A stretch of DNA of 64,000 bases from DMER01 sp003451645 (GTDB lineage: Bacteria > Pseudomonadota > Alphaproteobacteria > Micropepsales > Micropepsaceae), in contig DALYLR010000011.1 in assembly GCA_031976175.1 (NCBI GenBank), positions 30,183 to 94,182 of the forward strand. The letters are read 5' to 3'. The notes beneath the pieces were generated by a model. The model saw only the letters and a program-made list of their open reading frames with translations. It ran no database searches and was not told the DNA's origin. The translations under genes and the position numbers were made by a program. This document shows, in pieces, positions 8,292-16,802 of the stretch (position 1 is its first letter; each line of letters opens with the position of its first letter).

Positions 8292-10436
8292 ATGACCACC
8301 CAAGACCGCACCCTCCATCAGTGGCGAGCCTTGGCCGAGAAAGAACTCAAAGCCCCCGCTGACAGTCTCATCTGGCAAACGCCAGAGGGGATCGCGGTCA
8401 AGCCGCTCTATACGGCTGCTGATTTGGAGGCAATGGGGGCGGAGGAGACGATCCCGGGCTTGTTCCCCTTCACCCGCGGCGTGCGCGCGACGATGTATGC
8501 GGGCCGCCCCTGGACCGTCCGGCAATATGCGGGCTTCTCGACCGCGGAAGAGTCGAACGCCTTCTACCGCAAGAATTTGGCGGCCGGGCAAATGGGACTT
8601 TCGGTTGCCTTCGATCTGGCAACCCATCGCGGCTACGACAGCGACCACCCGCGCGTGACCGGCGACGTGGGCAAGGCCGGCGTCGCCATCGACAGCGTGG
8701 AGGATATGAAAATCCTGTTCGACGGCATCCCGCTCGACAAAATGTCGGTCTCGATGACGATGAATGGCGCGGTGATCCCCATCCTGGCGAACTACATCGT
8801 GGCGGGCGAGGAGCAGGGCGTGGCGACGGAATTGCTGTCGGGCACGATCCAGAACGACATTCTGAAAGAGTTCATGGTGCGGAACACCTATATCTATCCG
8901 CCCGAACCCTCGATGCGCATCGTCTCCGACATCATTGAATTCACGGCGCGCAAGATGCCAAAGTTCAACTCGATCTCGATCTCCGGCTATCACATGCAAG
9001 AGGCTGGCGCGACGGCGGTGCAGGAATTGGCCTATACGCTCGCCGACGGGATGGATTACGTGCGCGCGGCCAAGGCCAAGGGGCTGGTGGTCGACGAATT
9101 CGCCCCCAGGCTTTCTTTCTTTTTCGCTATCGGCATGAACTTCTTCATGGAGGTCGCGAAATTGCGTGCGGCACGTTTGATGTGGGCCCGCATCATGAAG
9201 GACTTCGGCGCGACGAAGGCCGACAGCATGATGCTGCGCACGCACTGTCAGACCTCGGGTGTCAGCCTCACCGAACAAGACCCCTATAACAATGTTGTGC
9301 GCACTGCCTTTGAGGCGATGGCGGCGGTACTGGGGGGTACGCAAAGCCTGCATACGAATTCATTTGATGAGGCGATCGCTCTGCCTACGGAGTTCTCCGC
9401 CCGCATCGCCCGCAACACGCAATTGATTTTGCAGCATGAAACAGGCGTGACGAAGGTCGTCGATCCTCTGGGCGGGTCCTATTATGTTGAGGCATTGACG
9501 CACGCGCTCGCCACCCATGCGGAAGCCTTAATCGATGAGGTCGAGCAGATGGGCGGCATGACCAAGGCTGTGGCGGCAGGACTGCCCAAATTGCGTATTG
9601 AGGAGGCCGCCGCGCGGCGGCAGGCGCGCGTCGACCGGGGTGAGGATGTGATCGTGGGCGTCAATAAATTCCGCCTGAAAGACGAGCCAGAGGTCGAGGT
9701 ACGCGATATTGACAATGCGGCGGTGCGCGAGGCGCAGATCGCCCGCCTGAAGCAGGTCAAGGCCTCGCGCGACACGGCCAAGGCCGAGGCCGCTTTGCGG
9801 GCCCTGACGGAGGGTGCGCGGGGCGATGGCAATCTGTTGGCATTAGCGGTCGATGCTGCGCGGGCGCGGGCGACGGTGGGCGAAATCTCAGATGCGCTCG
9901 AGGCCGTCTTTGGCCGCCATCAGGCGGTGGTGCGCTCGATCTCCGGTGTCTACAGCGCGGCCTATGATGGGGATCAGGACTTCGCAAAGATTCAGGCCGA
10001 CATTCTGGCGTTCAAAACCGACATGGGCCGGCGCCCGCGCATGCTGGTCGCCAAAATGGGCCAGGATGGCCATGACCGTGGCGCCAAGGTGATTGCGACT
10101 GCCTTTGCGGATTTGGGCTTTGATGTCGATATCGGGCCCTTGTTTCAAACGCCGGCCGAGGTCGCCCGCGACGCAATCGATGCGGATGTCCATGTCATTG
10201 GCATCTCAAGCCAGGCTGCGGGCCACAAGACCTTGGTGCCGGAACTCATTCGGGAGCTGAAAGGGCAGGGTGCAGGCGACATTCTGGTCGTGGTCGGCGG
10301 CGTCATTCCGTCCCAGGATTATCCCTTCCTGGAGGCTGCGGGTGCGAGCGCCATTTTTGGTCCGGGCACGAATATTCCCGACGCCGCACGCCGTATCATG
10401 GCGCTCATCCGCAGGCGGAACGATACGGCGGCGTGA
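8292..10436 (+). CDS. scpA: Methylmalonyl-CoA mutase, single-subunit type
   Basis: Adenosylcobalamin-dependent isomerisation of (R)-methylmalonyl-CoA and succinyl-CoA, linking propionyl-CoA to the TCA cycle. The ATG at 8292 follows AAAGGAG with good spacing and gives 714 residues, the length of E. coli ScpA; ATGs further upstream lack this support. The N-terminal barrel shows YAGFSTAEESNAFYR, the segment YPPEPSMRI and active-site His234 in GYHMQEAGA. The C-terminal B12 domain has DxHxxG (Asp592, His594, Gly597) that supplies the lower axial ligand to cobalt. Its chaperone MeaB is encoded 3.5 kb away. Cytoplasmic. Confidence 0.96.
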   Translation: MTTQDRTLHQWRALAEKELKAPADSLIWQTPEGIAVKPLYTAADLEAMGAEETIPGLFPFTRGVRATMYAGRPWTVRQYAGFSTAEESNAFYRKNLAAGQMGLSVAFDLATHRGYDSDHPRVTGDVGKAGVAIDSVEDMKILFDGIPLDKMSVSMTMNGAVIPILANYIVAGEEQGVATELLSGTIQNDILKEFMVRNTYIYPPEPSMRIVSDIIEFTARKMPKFNSISISGYHMQEAGATAVQELAYTLADGMDYVRAAKAKGLVVDEFAPRLSFFFAIGMNFFMEVAKLRAARLMWARIMKDFGATKADSMMLRTHCQTSGVSLTEQDPYNNVVRTAFEAMAAVLGGTQSLHTNSFDEAIALPTEFSARIARNTQLILQHETGVTKVVDPLGGSYYVEALTHALATHAEALIDEVEQMGGMTKAVAAGLPKLRIEEAAARRQARVDRGEDVIVGVNKFRLKDEPEVEVRDIDNAAVREAQIARLKQVKASRDTAKAEAALRALTEGARGDGNLLALAVDAARARATVGEISDALEAVFGRHQAVVRSISGVYSAAYDGDQDFAKIQADILAFKTDMGRRPRMLVAKMGQDGHDRGAKVIATAFADLGFDVDIGPLFQTPAEVARDAIDADVHVIGISSQAAGHKTLVPELIRELKGQGAGDILVVVGGVIPSQDYPFLEAAGASAIFGPGTNIPDAARRIMALIRRRNDTAA

Positions 10437-10443
10437 GGCCTTG

Positions 10444-10489
10444 AACGTAACAGAACGAAACAAAACGTAACAGAACCCCAATTCGGGGT
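10444..10489. terminator. Short direct repeat and weak hairpin between convergent genes
   Basis: AACGTAACAGAAC occurs twice, 20 bases apart (10444-10456, 10464-10476). It is followed by ACCCC-loop-GGGGT at 10475-10489. The hairpin sits between the convergent scpA and the exported protein gene and may end transcription from both sides, but there is no clear U-run. Confidence 0.35.
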
Positions 10490-10490
10490 C

Positions 10491-10952
10491 TCAAAACAGG
10501 ATATCGACGTAATCGGTCAGGTCCGCGCGGCCTTCGCAGCCCGCGATTTGTTCCTTCATACGCCAGAATTTGCGCGATCCAGTGATCCGGAACGTATAGA
10601 CACCGTCGCGCACGCAAGGGCTCGCCGTTTCGTTGTCGACAATGACGATCTTGCCGCGAAAGGTGAAGTTGCGCGCATCGAGGTTCAGGACAACGCCGTC
10701 GATGGTCAGTTCATCGCCCTGATGAGGGCCTTGGCCGCCCTTCAACGTGACGCCGTCCGGCGTTTCGGCGACGGTCAGAGTGCCGGGCTTGGCTTCCCAC
10801 AACCATTGCAGTTTGACGCCCTTATTGGCCTTGAGGCGCTTGAAGGCGCCTTCGTTGAGGATGTTTGTTTCGCCAATGGTGCGCGCCCACGCGGGGTTCG
10901 CAGTCTGACACAAAACAATAAGAGCAACACTGAACAGGGTGCGGATGATCAT
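10491..10952 (-). CDS. Exported protein of unknown function
   Basis: 153 residues with a clear signal peptide (MIIRTLFSVALIVLCQTANPAWA). The mature part has two cysteines, at CVRDGVYTF and IAGCEGRAD, which could form a disulphide in the periplasm. The rest alternates short hydrophobic and polar stretches and looks beta-rich. I recognise no family. It is convergent with scpA and followed upstream, on the same strand, by another exported protein gene 33 bases away, so the two may be expressed together. Confidence 0.7.
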   Translation of the reverse strand: MIIRTLFSVALIVLCQTANPAWARTIGETNILNEGAFKRLKANKGVKLQWLWEAKPGTLTVAETPDGVTLKGGQGPHQGDELTIDGVVLNLDARNFTFRGKIVIVDNETASPCVRDGVYTFRITGSRKFWRMKEQIAGCEGRADLTDYVDILF

Positions 10953-10985
10953 CGCTGACGCTCCATTGAACGGTCTTGGACCAAA

Positions 10986-11567
10986 TTATTTGCAACAGCC
11001 GCTCACCACACCGCCATTGGGGATCTTGGCCGTGATTGAGTAGGGGAACATCTCGTCCGACATGCCATTGCTGCAGGCCTCAGCGCGGCTCAGCACAGCA
11101 GCAGTCGGCGCCTTGGGCGTGCCGCCGACGGCCATCCAGCCATCATTGCGGTTGGAGGCTTGCGTGAAAGCGCCGAGCGCCATCGGCTCCTTGGCTTCGT
11201 CCTGGAACTGATAGGTCGTGCCCTTGGGGCTGATGGAAATGGTCCAGAAGGGCTCAGTCCCATTGCAGGCAAGGGTGGTGGGCAAAGGGGCGTTGTCGTC
11301 GCGCGCCGGGGTCAGGAACTTAGCCGAGACATAGCCGCTCACCGTCCGGTAATTGACTTTGACCCAGCCGCCCGCCGCTGAGCCGACAACGTCAACCCCG
11401 CGGCCATTGTAAGGAATGGCGCCAACAATGGGCGCCGAGGCGGAGGCGCTAGCGCGGATGTTCAAGACATCGCCCCATTCAACGCCCTTCACATCATGGA
11501 CCTGCGACGCGCTGGCGGCCGCCGCGCACAGACTTAAGGACAGACCGAGGCAAAGGTGTGCACGCAT
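10986..11567 (-). CDS. Exported SH3-domain protein with GTEPFW-type C-terminal domain
   Basis: About 193 residues from the ATG at 11567, which is followed directly by a signal peptide (MRAHLCLGLSLSLCAAAASA). Residues 25-80 resemble a bacterial SH3 domain (LNIRASASASAPIVGAIP, VKVNYRTVSGYVSAKFL), a module that often binds peptidoglycan or metal. The second half contains CNGTEPFWTISIS and four more cysteines including a terminal CC, like a family of uncharacterised envelope proteins (COG3650-like). Probably periplasmic. The exact role is unknown. Confidence 0.75.
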   Translation of the reverse strand: MRAHLCLGLSLSLCAAAASASQVHDVKGVEWGDVLNIRASASASAPIVGAIPYNGRGVDVVGSAAGGWVKVNYRTVSGYVSAKFLTPARDDNAPLPTTLACNGTEPFWTISISPKGTTYQFQDEAKEPMALGAFTQASNRNDGWMAVGGTPKAPTAAVLSRAEACSNGMSDEMFPYSITAKIPNGGVVSGCCK

Positions 11568-11723
11568 AGGGAAACCGCTCCTTCGTTGAAGTCTTCGGCT
11601 CGTCAGCTTAGCCGTTCCTTCCACGGCGCGAAACCCTTGTAACCGGCAATTGTCACAGTTTTGCGCTTGCTGGAGCCCGCAAAGCCCTGCATGTGTTTGT
11701 AATCCGGTGGGAACCTAGGGGGC

Positions 11724-12764
11724 ATGGCAATGCAGCGATGGTTGGCAGGTCTGTTTGTTGTCGCAGCGGCGGCGGGGGTTATCTGGCTGATGCCGCAAAG
11801 CCAGGCGCGCGACCCTCGGCCCTTGCAGCTCACGGCGAGCAAAGTGCGGTTCTCGGTCAATGATGAGACAGCCGACCGGATCGGCCGGCTCAAATGGCGG
11901 GGCACGATCCGCCTTGTGGGCAATGACAAAGAGTTTGGCGGCCTGTCCGGCCTGGTGGTCTCAAAGGATGGCAGCCGGTTCCTGGCCATCACCGACCAAG
12001 CGCATTGGGTGACCGGCACGTTCAGCTATGACGGCAAGGGCAACCTCACTGGGGCCACGGGCGGTACGATAACACCGATGCTGGACCAGAAGGGCAATAC
12101 CATGTCCGGCAAGTCGGGCGACGCTGAAGCGCTGGCTCCTTTGGTCCCGAATGATCCGGACGGTCCGGTGGTCGTTGCCTTTGAGGGCGATCATCGGGTC
12201 TGGGTCTATGATCCGCCTAAGGATGGTCAGCGTACGGTCAAATATGCGGTGACCTTGCCGGATGACGCCAAGGCGCTGCCTGGCAATGGCGGCATCGAGG
12301 CGCTGAGTGTTTGGGACAAGACTTCCCTGCTCGCATTTGGTGAGTACACGGCGGACAAGGACGGGAACCTGTTTGGCTGGACATTGCCTCTGAAGGCGGG
12401 CGCAAAGGCGGAAGAGGTTAAGGCGATGCCGCTCAAACCGGTATCGCCCTTTGCGATCACGGATGCTTGCCCGCTTCCTGATGGCTCTGGCGTCTTGCTC
12501 GCGGAGCGGCGGTTTTCAAGAGAAACGGGTGTTGGCTTTCAAGTTCGTATGCTGAGCAACGACGCGTTCAAAAGCGGTCCGGCCCAGGGCGAGGTGCTCG
12601 CCAACCTAGGTATGAGTTTTGTCATTGATAACATGGAAGGCATTTCAGCCCGGACCGGTGAGAAGGGTGAGACGCTGATATACGTGGTGGCAGACGACAA
12701 TTTTAACCGCCCAATCCAGCAAACCCTCGTCACCCTTTATGAACTTCTGCCTACGGATCAATAG
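11724..12764 (+). CDS. Exported phytase-like (esterase-like) beta-propeller protein
   Basis: 346 residues with an N-terminal signal or anchor (MAMQRWLAGLFVVAAAAGVIWLM). The segment FGGLSGLVVSKDGSRFLAITD and the closing NMEGISARTGEKGETLIYVVADDNF fit the 'esterase-like activity of phytase' family (PF13449), whose members are predicted six-bladed propellers. Substrates are not established for most of them. The last 7 bases overlap the end of the convergent membrane protein gene. Probably periplasmic. Confidence 0.75.
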   Translation: MAMQRWLAGLFVVAAAAGVIWLMPQSQARDPRPLQLTASKVRFSVNDETADRIGRLKWRGTIRLVGNDKEFGGLSGLVVSKDGSRFLAITDQAHWVTGTFSYDGKGNLTGATGGTITPMLDQKGNTMSGKSGDAEALAPLVPNDPDGPVVVAFEGDHRVWVYDPPKDGQRTVKYAVTLPDDAKALPGNGGIEALSVWDKTSLLAFGEYTADKDGNLFGWTLPLKAGAKAEEVKAMPLKPVSPFAITDACPLPDGSGVLLAERRFSRETGVGFQVRMLSNDAFKSGPAQGEVLANLGMSFVIDNMEGISARTGEKGETLIYVVADDNFNRPIQQTLVTLYELLPTDQ

Positions 12765-13456
12765 CCGCCAAAACCTTGCATCGGCCGGATAACGGGGCGC
12801 AGCAGAAAATAGGGGATAAGCAGCGCAAAAGCGGCGATGACCTTGATGCCCAGATCGATGGCCAGCTGCGATGTCCAGGCATCCCCGCCGGTCTGCAAGA
12901 CGCCATAGGCGATGGCGCAGTAGACGAGGGCCGCGCCGATCGTGCTGTATAAGGGCGCCGCCCACCACAGCACGCCGCGCGTCCGGTCAAAAAGCAAGGC
13001 GCCAAAACTATGGGCCGCTAAGAGTGCGACGGCGGTCGCGATCACCATATCCGGTGAAGGGCCGGTCCAGGGGGGCAAGCGGGGGTCGATCTGCCCCATG
13101 GATGCCAGGACATAGGCCACAATCACGCCCAAGCTCAGCACCGCATGCCATAAAGCATGGCCTAGCCCGTACCGGCGGCTGACCAGATTGTTCACAAAAA
13201 ACACGCCAGTGATGTAGAGATGACCATAGGTGAGCCATGTCGAAGGCTGAAAGCCTTGCCCAAGGCCCGGCAAGCCATCGAGCCAGGTGAGGGGCATCGA
13301 ACGCGCCTCCCAAGCAGCGGCGGCGATTGCCACATAAGCCGCCACCGGTAAGAGCAAGCTGAACAGGCCGGTCAGTGCACGAAACGCGAGTGTCGGCCGG
13401 GCATGCGGATCAGATGGATGGGAGTACTCTCCCATTCTATGGTGCTGCTTTGCCAT
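12758..13456 (-). CDS. Polytopic membrane protein, possibly Vut_1/YhhQ-like
   Basis: 232 residues with about six hydrophobic segments, for example LTGLFSLLLPVAAYVAIAAA, LWHAVLSLGVIVAYVLASM and VIAAFALLIPYFLLRPVI. The motif TGVFFVNNLVSRRYG recalls the conserved loop of the Vut_1 (queuosine precursor/vitamin uptake) family, as does the closing KxI...P..LLRP. That assignment is tentative. Inner membrane. It overlaps the convergent phytase-like gene by 7 bases and stands upstream of rpmB on the same strand. Confidence 0.6.
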   Translation of the reverse strand: MAKQHHRMGEYSHPSDPHARPTLAFRALTGLFSLLLPVAAYVAIAAAAWEARSMPLTWLDGLPGLGQGFQPSTWLTYGHLYITGVFFVNNLVSRRYGLGHALWHAVLSLGVIVAYVLASMGQIDPRLPPWTGPSPDMVIATAVALLAAHSFGALLFDRTRGVLWWAAPLYSTIGAALVYCAIAYGVLQTGGDAWTSQLAIDLGIKVIAAFALLIPYFLLRPVIRPMQGFGGY

Positions 13457-13573
13457 GACTGCACTCCCCCAAAAGACAGCCCGTGCACAAAAGACGCGTA
13501 TGGTCTTTGCGGCGGACTATGCAAGAGGGTTGCCAGCCGAGGCAAGCGGCTGCGGCGATGGCTCTTAGCGGGT

Positions 13574-13867
13574 TTAGGCTGCGTGTTGCTCTTTGGCCTT
13601 AACGATTTCGCGTTTCAGCCTGCGGGCGCGCAAGGATAGGTTGAGGTCATTTTGCTTGAGCAAAAAGGCGTCGAGACCGCCATTATGGTCAATCGAGCGC
13701 AAGGCCTGCGCGGAAATCTTCATCCGCACCGACTTCTTCAACGTGTCCGACATCAAGAGCATTTGCGCCAGATTGGGCTTGAACCTGCGCTTGGTCTTAT
13801 TGTTTGCGTGGCTGACATTGTGTCCAGCCAACACGGTCTTGCCTGTCAATTCGCAGCGCCGCGCCAT
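13574..13867 (-). CDS. rpmB: 50S ribosomal protein L28
   Basis: 97 residues beginning MARRCELTGKTVLAGHNVSH, the universal L28 start. The family segment RRFKPNL and the basic C-terminal LSLRARRLKREI are present. The ATG at 13867 gives the normal length for alphaproteobacteria; the frame extends further upstream but that part has no L28 character. It is downstream of meaB on the same strand with a 100-base spacer that probably contains its own promoter. Confidence 0.96.
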   Translation of the reverse strand: MARRCELTGKTVLAGHNVSHANNKTKRRFKPNLAQMLLMSDTLKKSVRMKISAQALRSIDHNGGLDAFLLKQNDLNLSLRARRLKREIVKAKEQHAA

Positions 13868-13968
13868 GATCCCAGTCCTTATCCTTCGCGATGTCCTTGG
13901 AGCCGCTAAGGGCCCTGGTAAGGCTCGAATAGCGGAGCCGCGCTGTATAGTCGACAGGCCCTTCGCCG

Positions 13969-14991
13969 TCAAGGTCTTGAAAATGGTGCGATTGCTGCAA
14001 AGAGCTGCTCGGCCGCCAAGCTGGGGCTCAATGTCCCGGAGCGGACTTTGGCCTCTAGGCCCGGAAGCATAGCCCTCGCTGCCGGATTGTCGGTGAACGC
14101 GGCCATGACCCGGCTGCGCAGCTCCGCCCAAAACCAGTCGAGCCGTTGGGCTGCCCGGTTCTGCGCCCAGGCGCCGCTATTCTGTTGCAAGGCGGCAAAG
14201 CTCTCAACCTGGGCCCAAACCTGCGCTATCCCAGTGCGTTCCTGGGCTGAGACGCGGGCAACAGGAACGGTCCAGCCAGGCCATTTCAAACGCATTAAAT
14301 GAAGCGCTGAGGTAAAGTCAGCCACCGCCCGGTTGGCGGCGGGCAAAAGGTCGCCGTCGCCCTTGGTTACAATCAACAGATCGGCCAATTCCATGATGCC
14401 GCGCTTGATGCCTTGCAGATCATCACCGCCGCCAGGCGCCATGAGAAGGATGAACATGTCGGTCATGCCGGCGACCGCTGTCTCGGACTGACCCACGCCC
14501 ACGGTCTCGACAAGCACCACATCAAAGCCTGCAAGTTCCACCGCGGCCAGCGCCTCGCGGGTTCGCCGCGCCACCCCGCCAAGCGTTTCACCGGCAGGAG
14601 ACGGGCGGATGAAGGCGCGCGGATCGCGCGCTAGGTCCGGCATGCGGGTCTTGTCGCCCAGGATAGAGCCGCCGGATCGTTGAGAGGAGGGATCAACCGC
14701 CAACACTGCGACGCGCTTGCCCAGGCCCGTCAAAAAAGTGCCAAAGGCCTCAATGAAAGTGGACTTGCCGACCCCAGGTGCGCCCGACAACCCCAAACGG
14801 ATCGAAGCGGAGGGGATCGCCAAGGCGTGTTCCAGGAACGCGGCCGCCGGGGCCTGATCTGCGAGCCGCTCCGATTCGATCAGTGTGACCGCTTTGGCGA
14901 GCGCGCGCCGGTCTCCACTGCGCACCTGTTGCACAAGGAGTAAGGCGCGGTCTTGGGGTGTAAGCGCGAGGTCAGAGTGGACGTCCGTCAT
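13969..14991 (-). CDS. meaB: Methylmalonyl Co-A mutase-associated GTPase MeaB
   Basis: A G3E-family GTPase that loads and protects the cobalamin of methylmalonyl-CoA mutase. The 340-residue version from the ATG at 14991 (MTDVHSDLALTPQ) is the usual length; a longer frame upstream adds 40 unlike residues. Walker A is SGAPGVGKST; the Mg/switch region has AVDPSSQRSGGSILGDKTRM, typical of MeaB/ArgK; VETVGVGQSE follows and TKGDGD is the guanine-specificity box (usually NKxD-like, here TKGD). It stands close to scpA, its expected partner. It was once mis-named ArgK in databases. Confidence 0.94.
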   Translation of the reverse strand: MTDVHSDLALTPQDRALLLVQQVRSGDRRALAKAVTLIESERLADQAPAAAFLEHALAIPSASIRLGLSGAPGVGKSTFIEAFGTFLTGLGKRVAVLAVDPSSQRSGGSILGDKTRMPDLARDPRAFIRPSPAGETLGGVARRTREALAAVELAGFDVVLVETVGVGQSETAVAGMTDMFILLMAPGGGDDLQGIKRGIMELADLLIVTKGDGDLLPAANRAVADFTSALHLMRLKWPGWTVPVARVSAQERTGIAQVWAQVESFAALQQNSGAWAQNRAAQRLDWFWAELRSRVMAAFTDNPAARAMLPGLEAKVRSGTLSPSLAAEQLFAAIAPFSRP

Positions 14992-15111
14992 GGCACCTAT
15001 TATGCATGCTCCGCGCATCACAAACCAACCGCCTTCGCGCCATAATTTTACCATGGCTGGCCCGGATAACGCCCAACCAGCGGGGCCGCAGTAAACGGAG
15101 TGAGACTTCAA

Positions 15112-15951
15112 ATGGGTTCGTCAATGAAGACATCGAAGCCGGTTTCGGCAATCCTCGCAGCGCTCTCGCTCACTGCAGCATCGGCGCCTTTGCAAGCCGC
15201 CGACGCAAAGAACAACATTGAATTCGTCTGGACCATCCATGTTGGCGGTCTGGCGCTCGGGACCGTGGGGTACAAAGGCGGTTTTGGGGATGACAATTAT
15301 TCCGCCGTCTCGCGGTTGAAGACAGCCGGTATCGTGAACTCCTTCTATGCCGCCGTCATCGACGCCACCTCGACCGGCTTTGTGCGCAATGGCGCGATCA
15401 AGCCCGCAAGTTATGACAGCAATTATGAGGGCGAGAAAACCAAGCAGCGGGTGGCGCTGGCCTATTCCGGCACAGGGATAAGCCTGTCCGCGGACCCCAT
15501 GTATGATGTCGCGCGCTTCCCCGTGAGCGATGCCGACAAGCAAGACACGGTCGATCCCTTATCAGGCATCACGCAAGCGGTCTCGGGCGTCACCGTTAGC
15601 GACGCTGCGCCCTGCGGGGAGACGATCCGGATTTTCGACGGCCGCAGGCGCTATAACCTTGAAGTCGAGTTCGTGGAGCAAACGGAACTGAACTCCAGCA
15701 ATGGCGGGTATTCGGGTCCGGCCACCTTATGCAATTTGCGCTATAAGCAAGTGGCGGGCTTCAAGCCCAATCTCAACAAGGGCAAGGAATTGCCGCCGAT
15801 CCAAGTGTGGCTGGCAAAATTCCCCGCCAAGGCTGGAGGCGCGGTCAAGGAATTCGCGGTGCCGGTGAAGATCTACTCGGACACGCCGTTGGGCGCCGCG
15901 GTCGCCAATGCCCGCAACATCACAGTCGAGGGGCAGAAAATCGGCGGGTAG
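15112..15951 (+). CDS. DUF3108 exported protein
   Basis: About 279 residues with a signal peptide (MKTSKPVSAILAALSLTAASAPLQA). The mature part matches the DUF3108 pattern: an N-terminal VGGLALGTVGYKGGF segment followed by YSAVSRLKTAGIVNSFYAAVIDATSTG. These proteins are predicted beta-rich envelope proteins of unknown role. The ATG at 15112 has GGAG ahead of it; an ATG at 15124 is an equally good start. Divergent from meaB, so 14992-15111 should carry promoters for both. Confidence 0.82.
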   Translation: MGSSMKTSKPVSAILAALSLTAASAPLQAADAKNNIEFVWTIHVGGLALGTVGYKGGFGDDNYSAVSRLKTAGIVNSFYAAVIDATSTGFVRNGAIKPASYDSNYEGEKTKQRVALAYSGTGISLSADPMYDVARFPVSDADKQDTVDPLSGITQAVSGVTVSDAAPCGETIRIFDGRRRYNLEVEFVEQTELNSSNGGYSGPATLCNLRYKQVAGFKPNLNKGKELPPIQVWLAKFPAKAGGAVKEFAVPVKIYSDTPLGAAVANARNITVEGQKIGG

Positions 15952-16004
15952 GGTCCAACGTGTTTTCAGACCGGGCGTAAGCGCAAGCTGGCCGCCCTAA
16001 AATT

Positions 16005-16031
16005 CACTTGAAGCAATATTCATTGCAAGTG
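16005..16031. promoter_or_regulatory. Palindromic operator candidate of the toxin-antitoxin pair
   Basis: CACTT-gaa-GCAAT-attc-ATTGC-AAGTG: ten paired bases with one three-base bulge, 27 bases before the toxin start. Type II antitoxins with an HTH usually bind such a site and repress their own operon. The position and symmetry are seen; the binding is inferred. Confidence 0.6.
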
Positions 16032-16057
16032 CTTTTTCGAAATGGTACCGTCCACCA

Positions 16058-16507
16058 ATGGCTTGGGAGATCAGGTTTCATCCTGCCTTTGTGCCTGAAT
16101 TCGATGACCTAGCCACCGGCGTCCAAGATGCGTTGTTGGAGCGCGCTAAGTGGTTGGAGGCATTTGGACCGAAATTGGGACGTCCGCATGCGGATGCCTT
16201 GAAGGGGTCCAAACACGCCAATATGAAAGAACTCCGGTTTAGTTCTGATGGCGGCGTGTGGCGGGTCGCATTTGCCTTTGACCCCGAGCGGCGCGGCGTC
16301 CTCTTGGTGGCGGGAGACAAGTCTGGAACGGGGAAGACCGCCTTCTATAAGGGTCTGATCAAACGCGCAGATGAGCGTTATGACGACCACTTAACGCAGC
16401 AGAAACGCAAAAGGGTAAAAGGTTGTGAAGACCAGAAGGAAAAATGTCAGTTTGGGGCCGACTTTGGGCAACGTCATGGCCAAATTGCCGAAGGCGCGGC
16501 GGGCTAA
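16058..16507 (+). CDS. RelE/HigB-type toxin (phage Gp49-like)
   Basis: 149 residues. The first 115 match the Gp49-like toxin family: MAWEIRFHPAFVPEFDDL, KELRFSSDGGVWRVAFAFDPERRGVLLVAGDK, and FYKGLIKRADERYDDHL. Such toxins are ribosome-dependent mRNA endonucleases. The usual stop position is near residue 120; here the frame continues 30 residues (from about QQKRKRVKG) and overlaps the antitoxin gene by 83 bases. That tail may be a fortuitous extension or a sequence error. The gene order, toxin first, is the normal one for the HigBA type. A palindromic operator lies upstream. Confidence 0.85.
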   Translation: MAWEIRFHPAFVPEFDDLATGVQDALLERAKWLEAFGPKLGRPHADALKGSKHANMKELRFSSDGGVWRVAFAFDPERRGVLLVAGDKSGTGKTAFYKGLIKRADERYDDHLTQQKRKRVKGCEDQKEKCQFGADFGQRHGQIAEGAAG

Positions 16508-16769
16508 GATTGAGAAGCGCGCGGCAGAGTTTGTCCGTCGGGAAATGACCTTGCGGGAATTACGCAAGGCCCGCGCGCTGACGCAAGAAAAGCTGGCAGA
16601 GACCCTAAAGACCTCCCAAAACCAAGTTTCGAAATTGGAGCAGCGCAGCGATTTGCTGCTCTCCACGCTGAGCTCCTATGTCTCGGCTTTGGGCGGAAAG
16701 CTGCATCTCGTAGCCGAGTTCCCTGGGCAGAAGCCTGTGCAGATTTCTGGGATTACGGAGATTGGGTGA
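16425..16769 (+). CDS. XRE-family antitoxin (HigA-like)
   Basis: Up to 114 residues from GTG at 16425; an ATG at 16476 (MAKLPKARR) is the alternative and would shrink the overlap with the toxin to 32 bases. The HTH is clear: MTLRELRKARALTQEKLAETL, then QNQVSKLEQR, followed by LLSTLSSYVSALGGKLHLVAEF, the standard C-terminal strand of this family. It neutralises the toxin and represses the operon through the upstream palindrome (inferred). Confidence 0.88.
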   Translation: MKTRRKNVSLGPTLGNVMAKLPKARRAKIEKRAAEFVRREMTLRELRKARALTQEKLAETLKTSQNQVSKLEQRSDLLLSTLSSYVSALGGKLHLVAEFPGQKPVQISGITEIG

Positions 16770-16802
16770 TCGTCCTGTCCAAGCGTTCAATAGGCCCACG
16801 CT

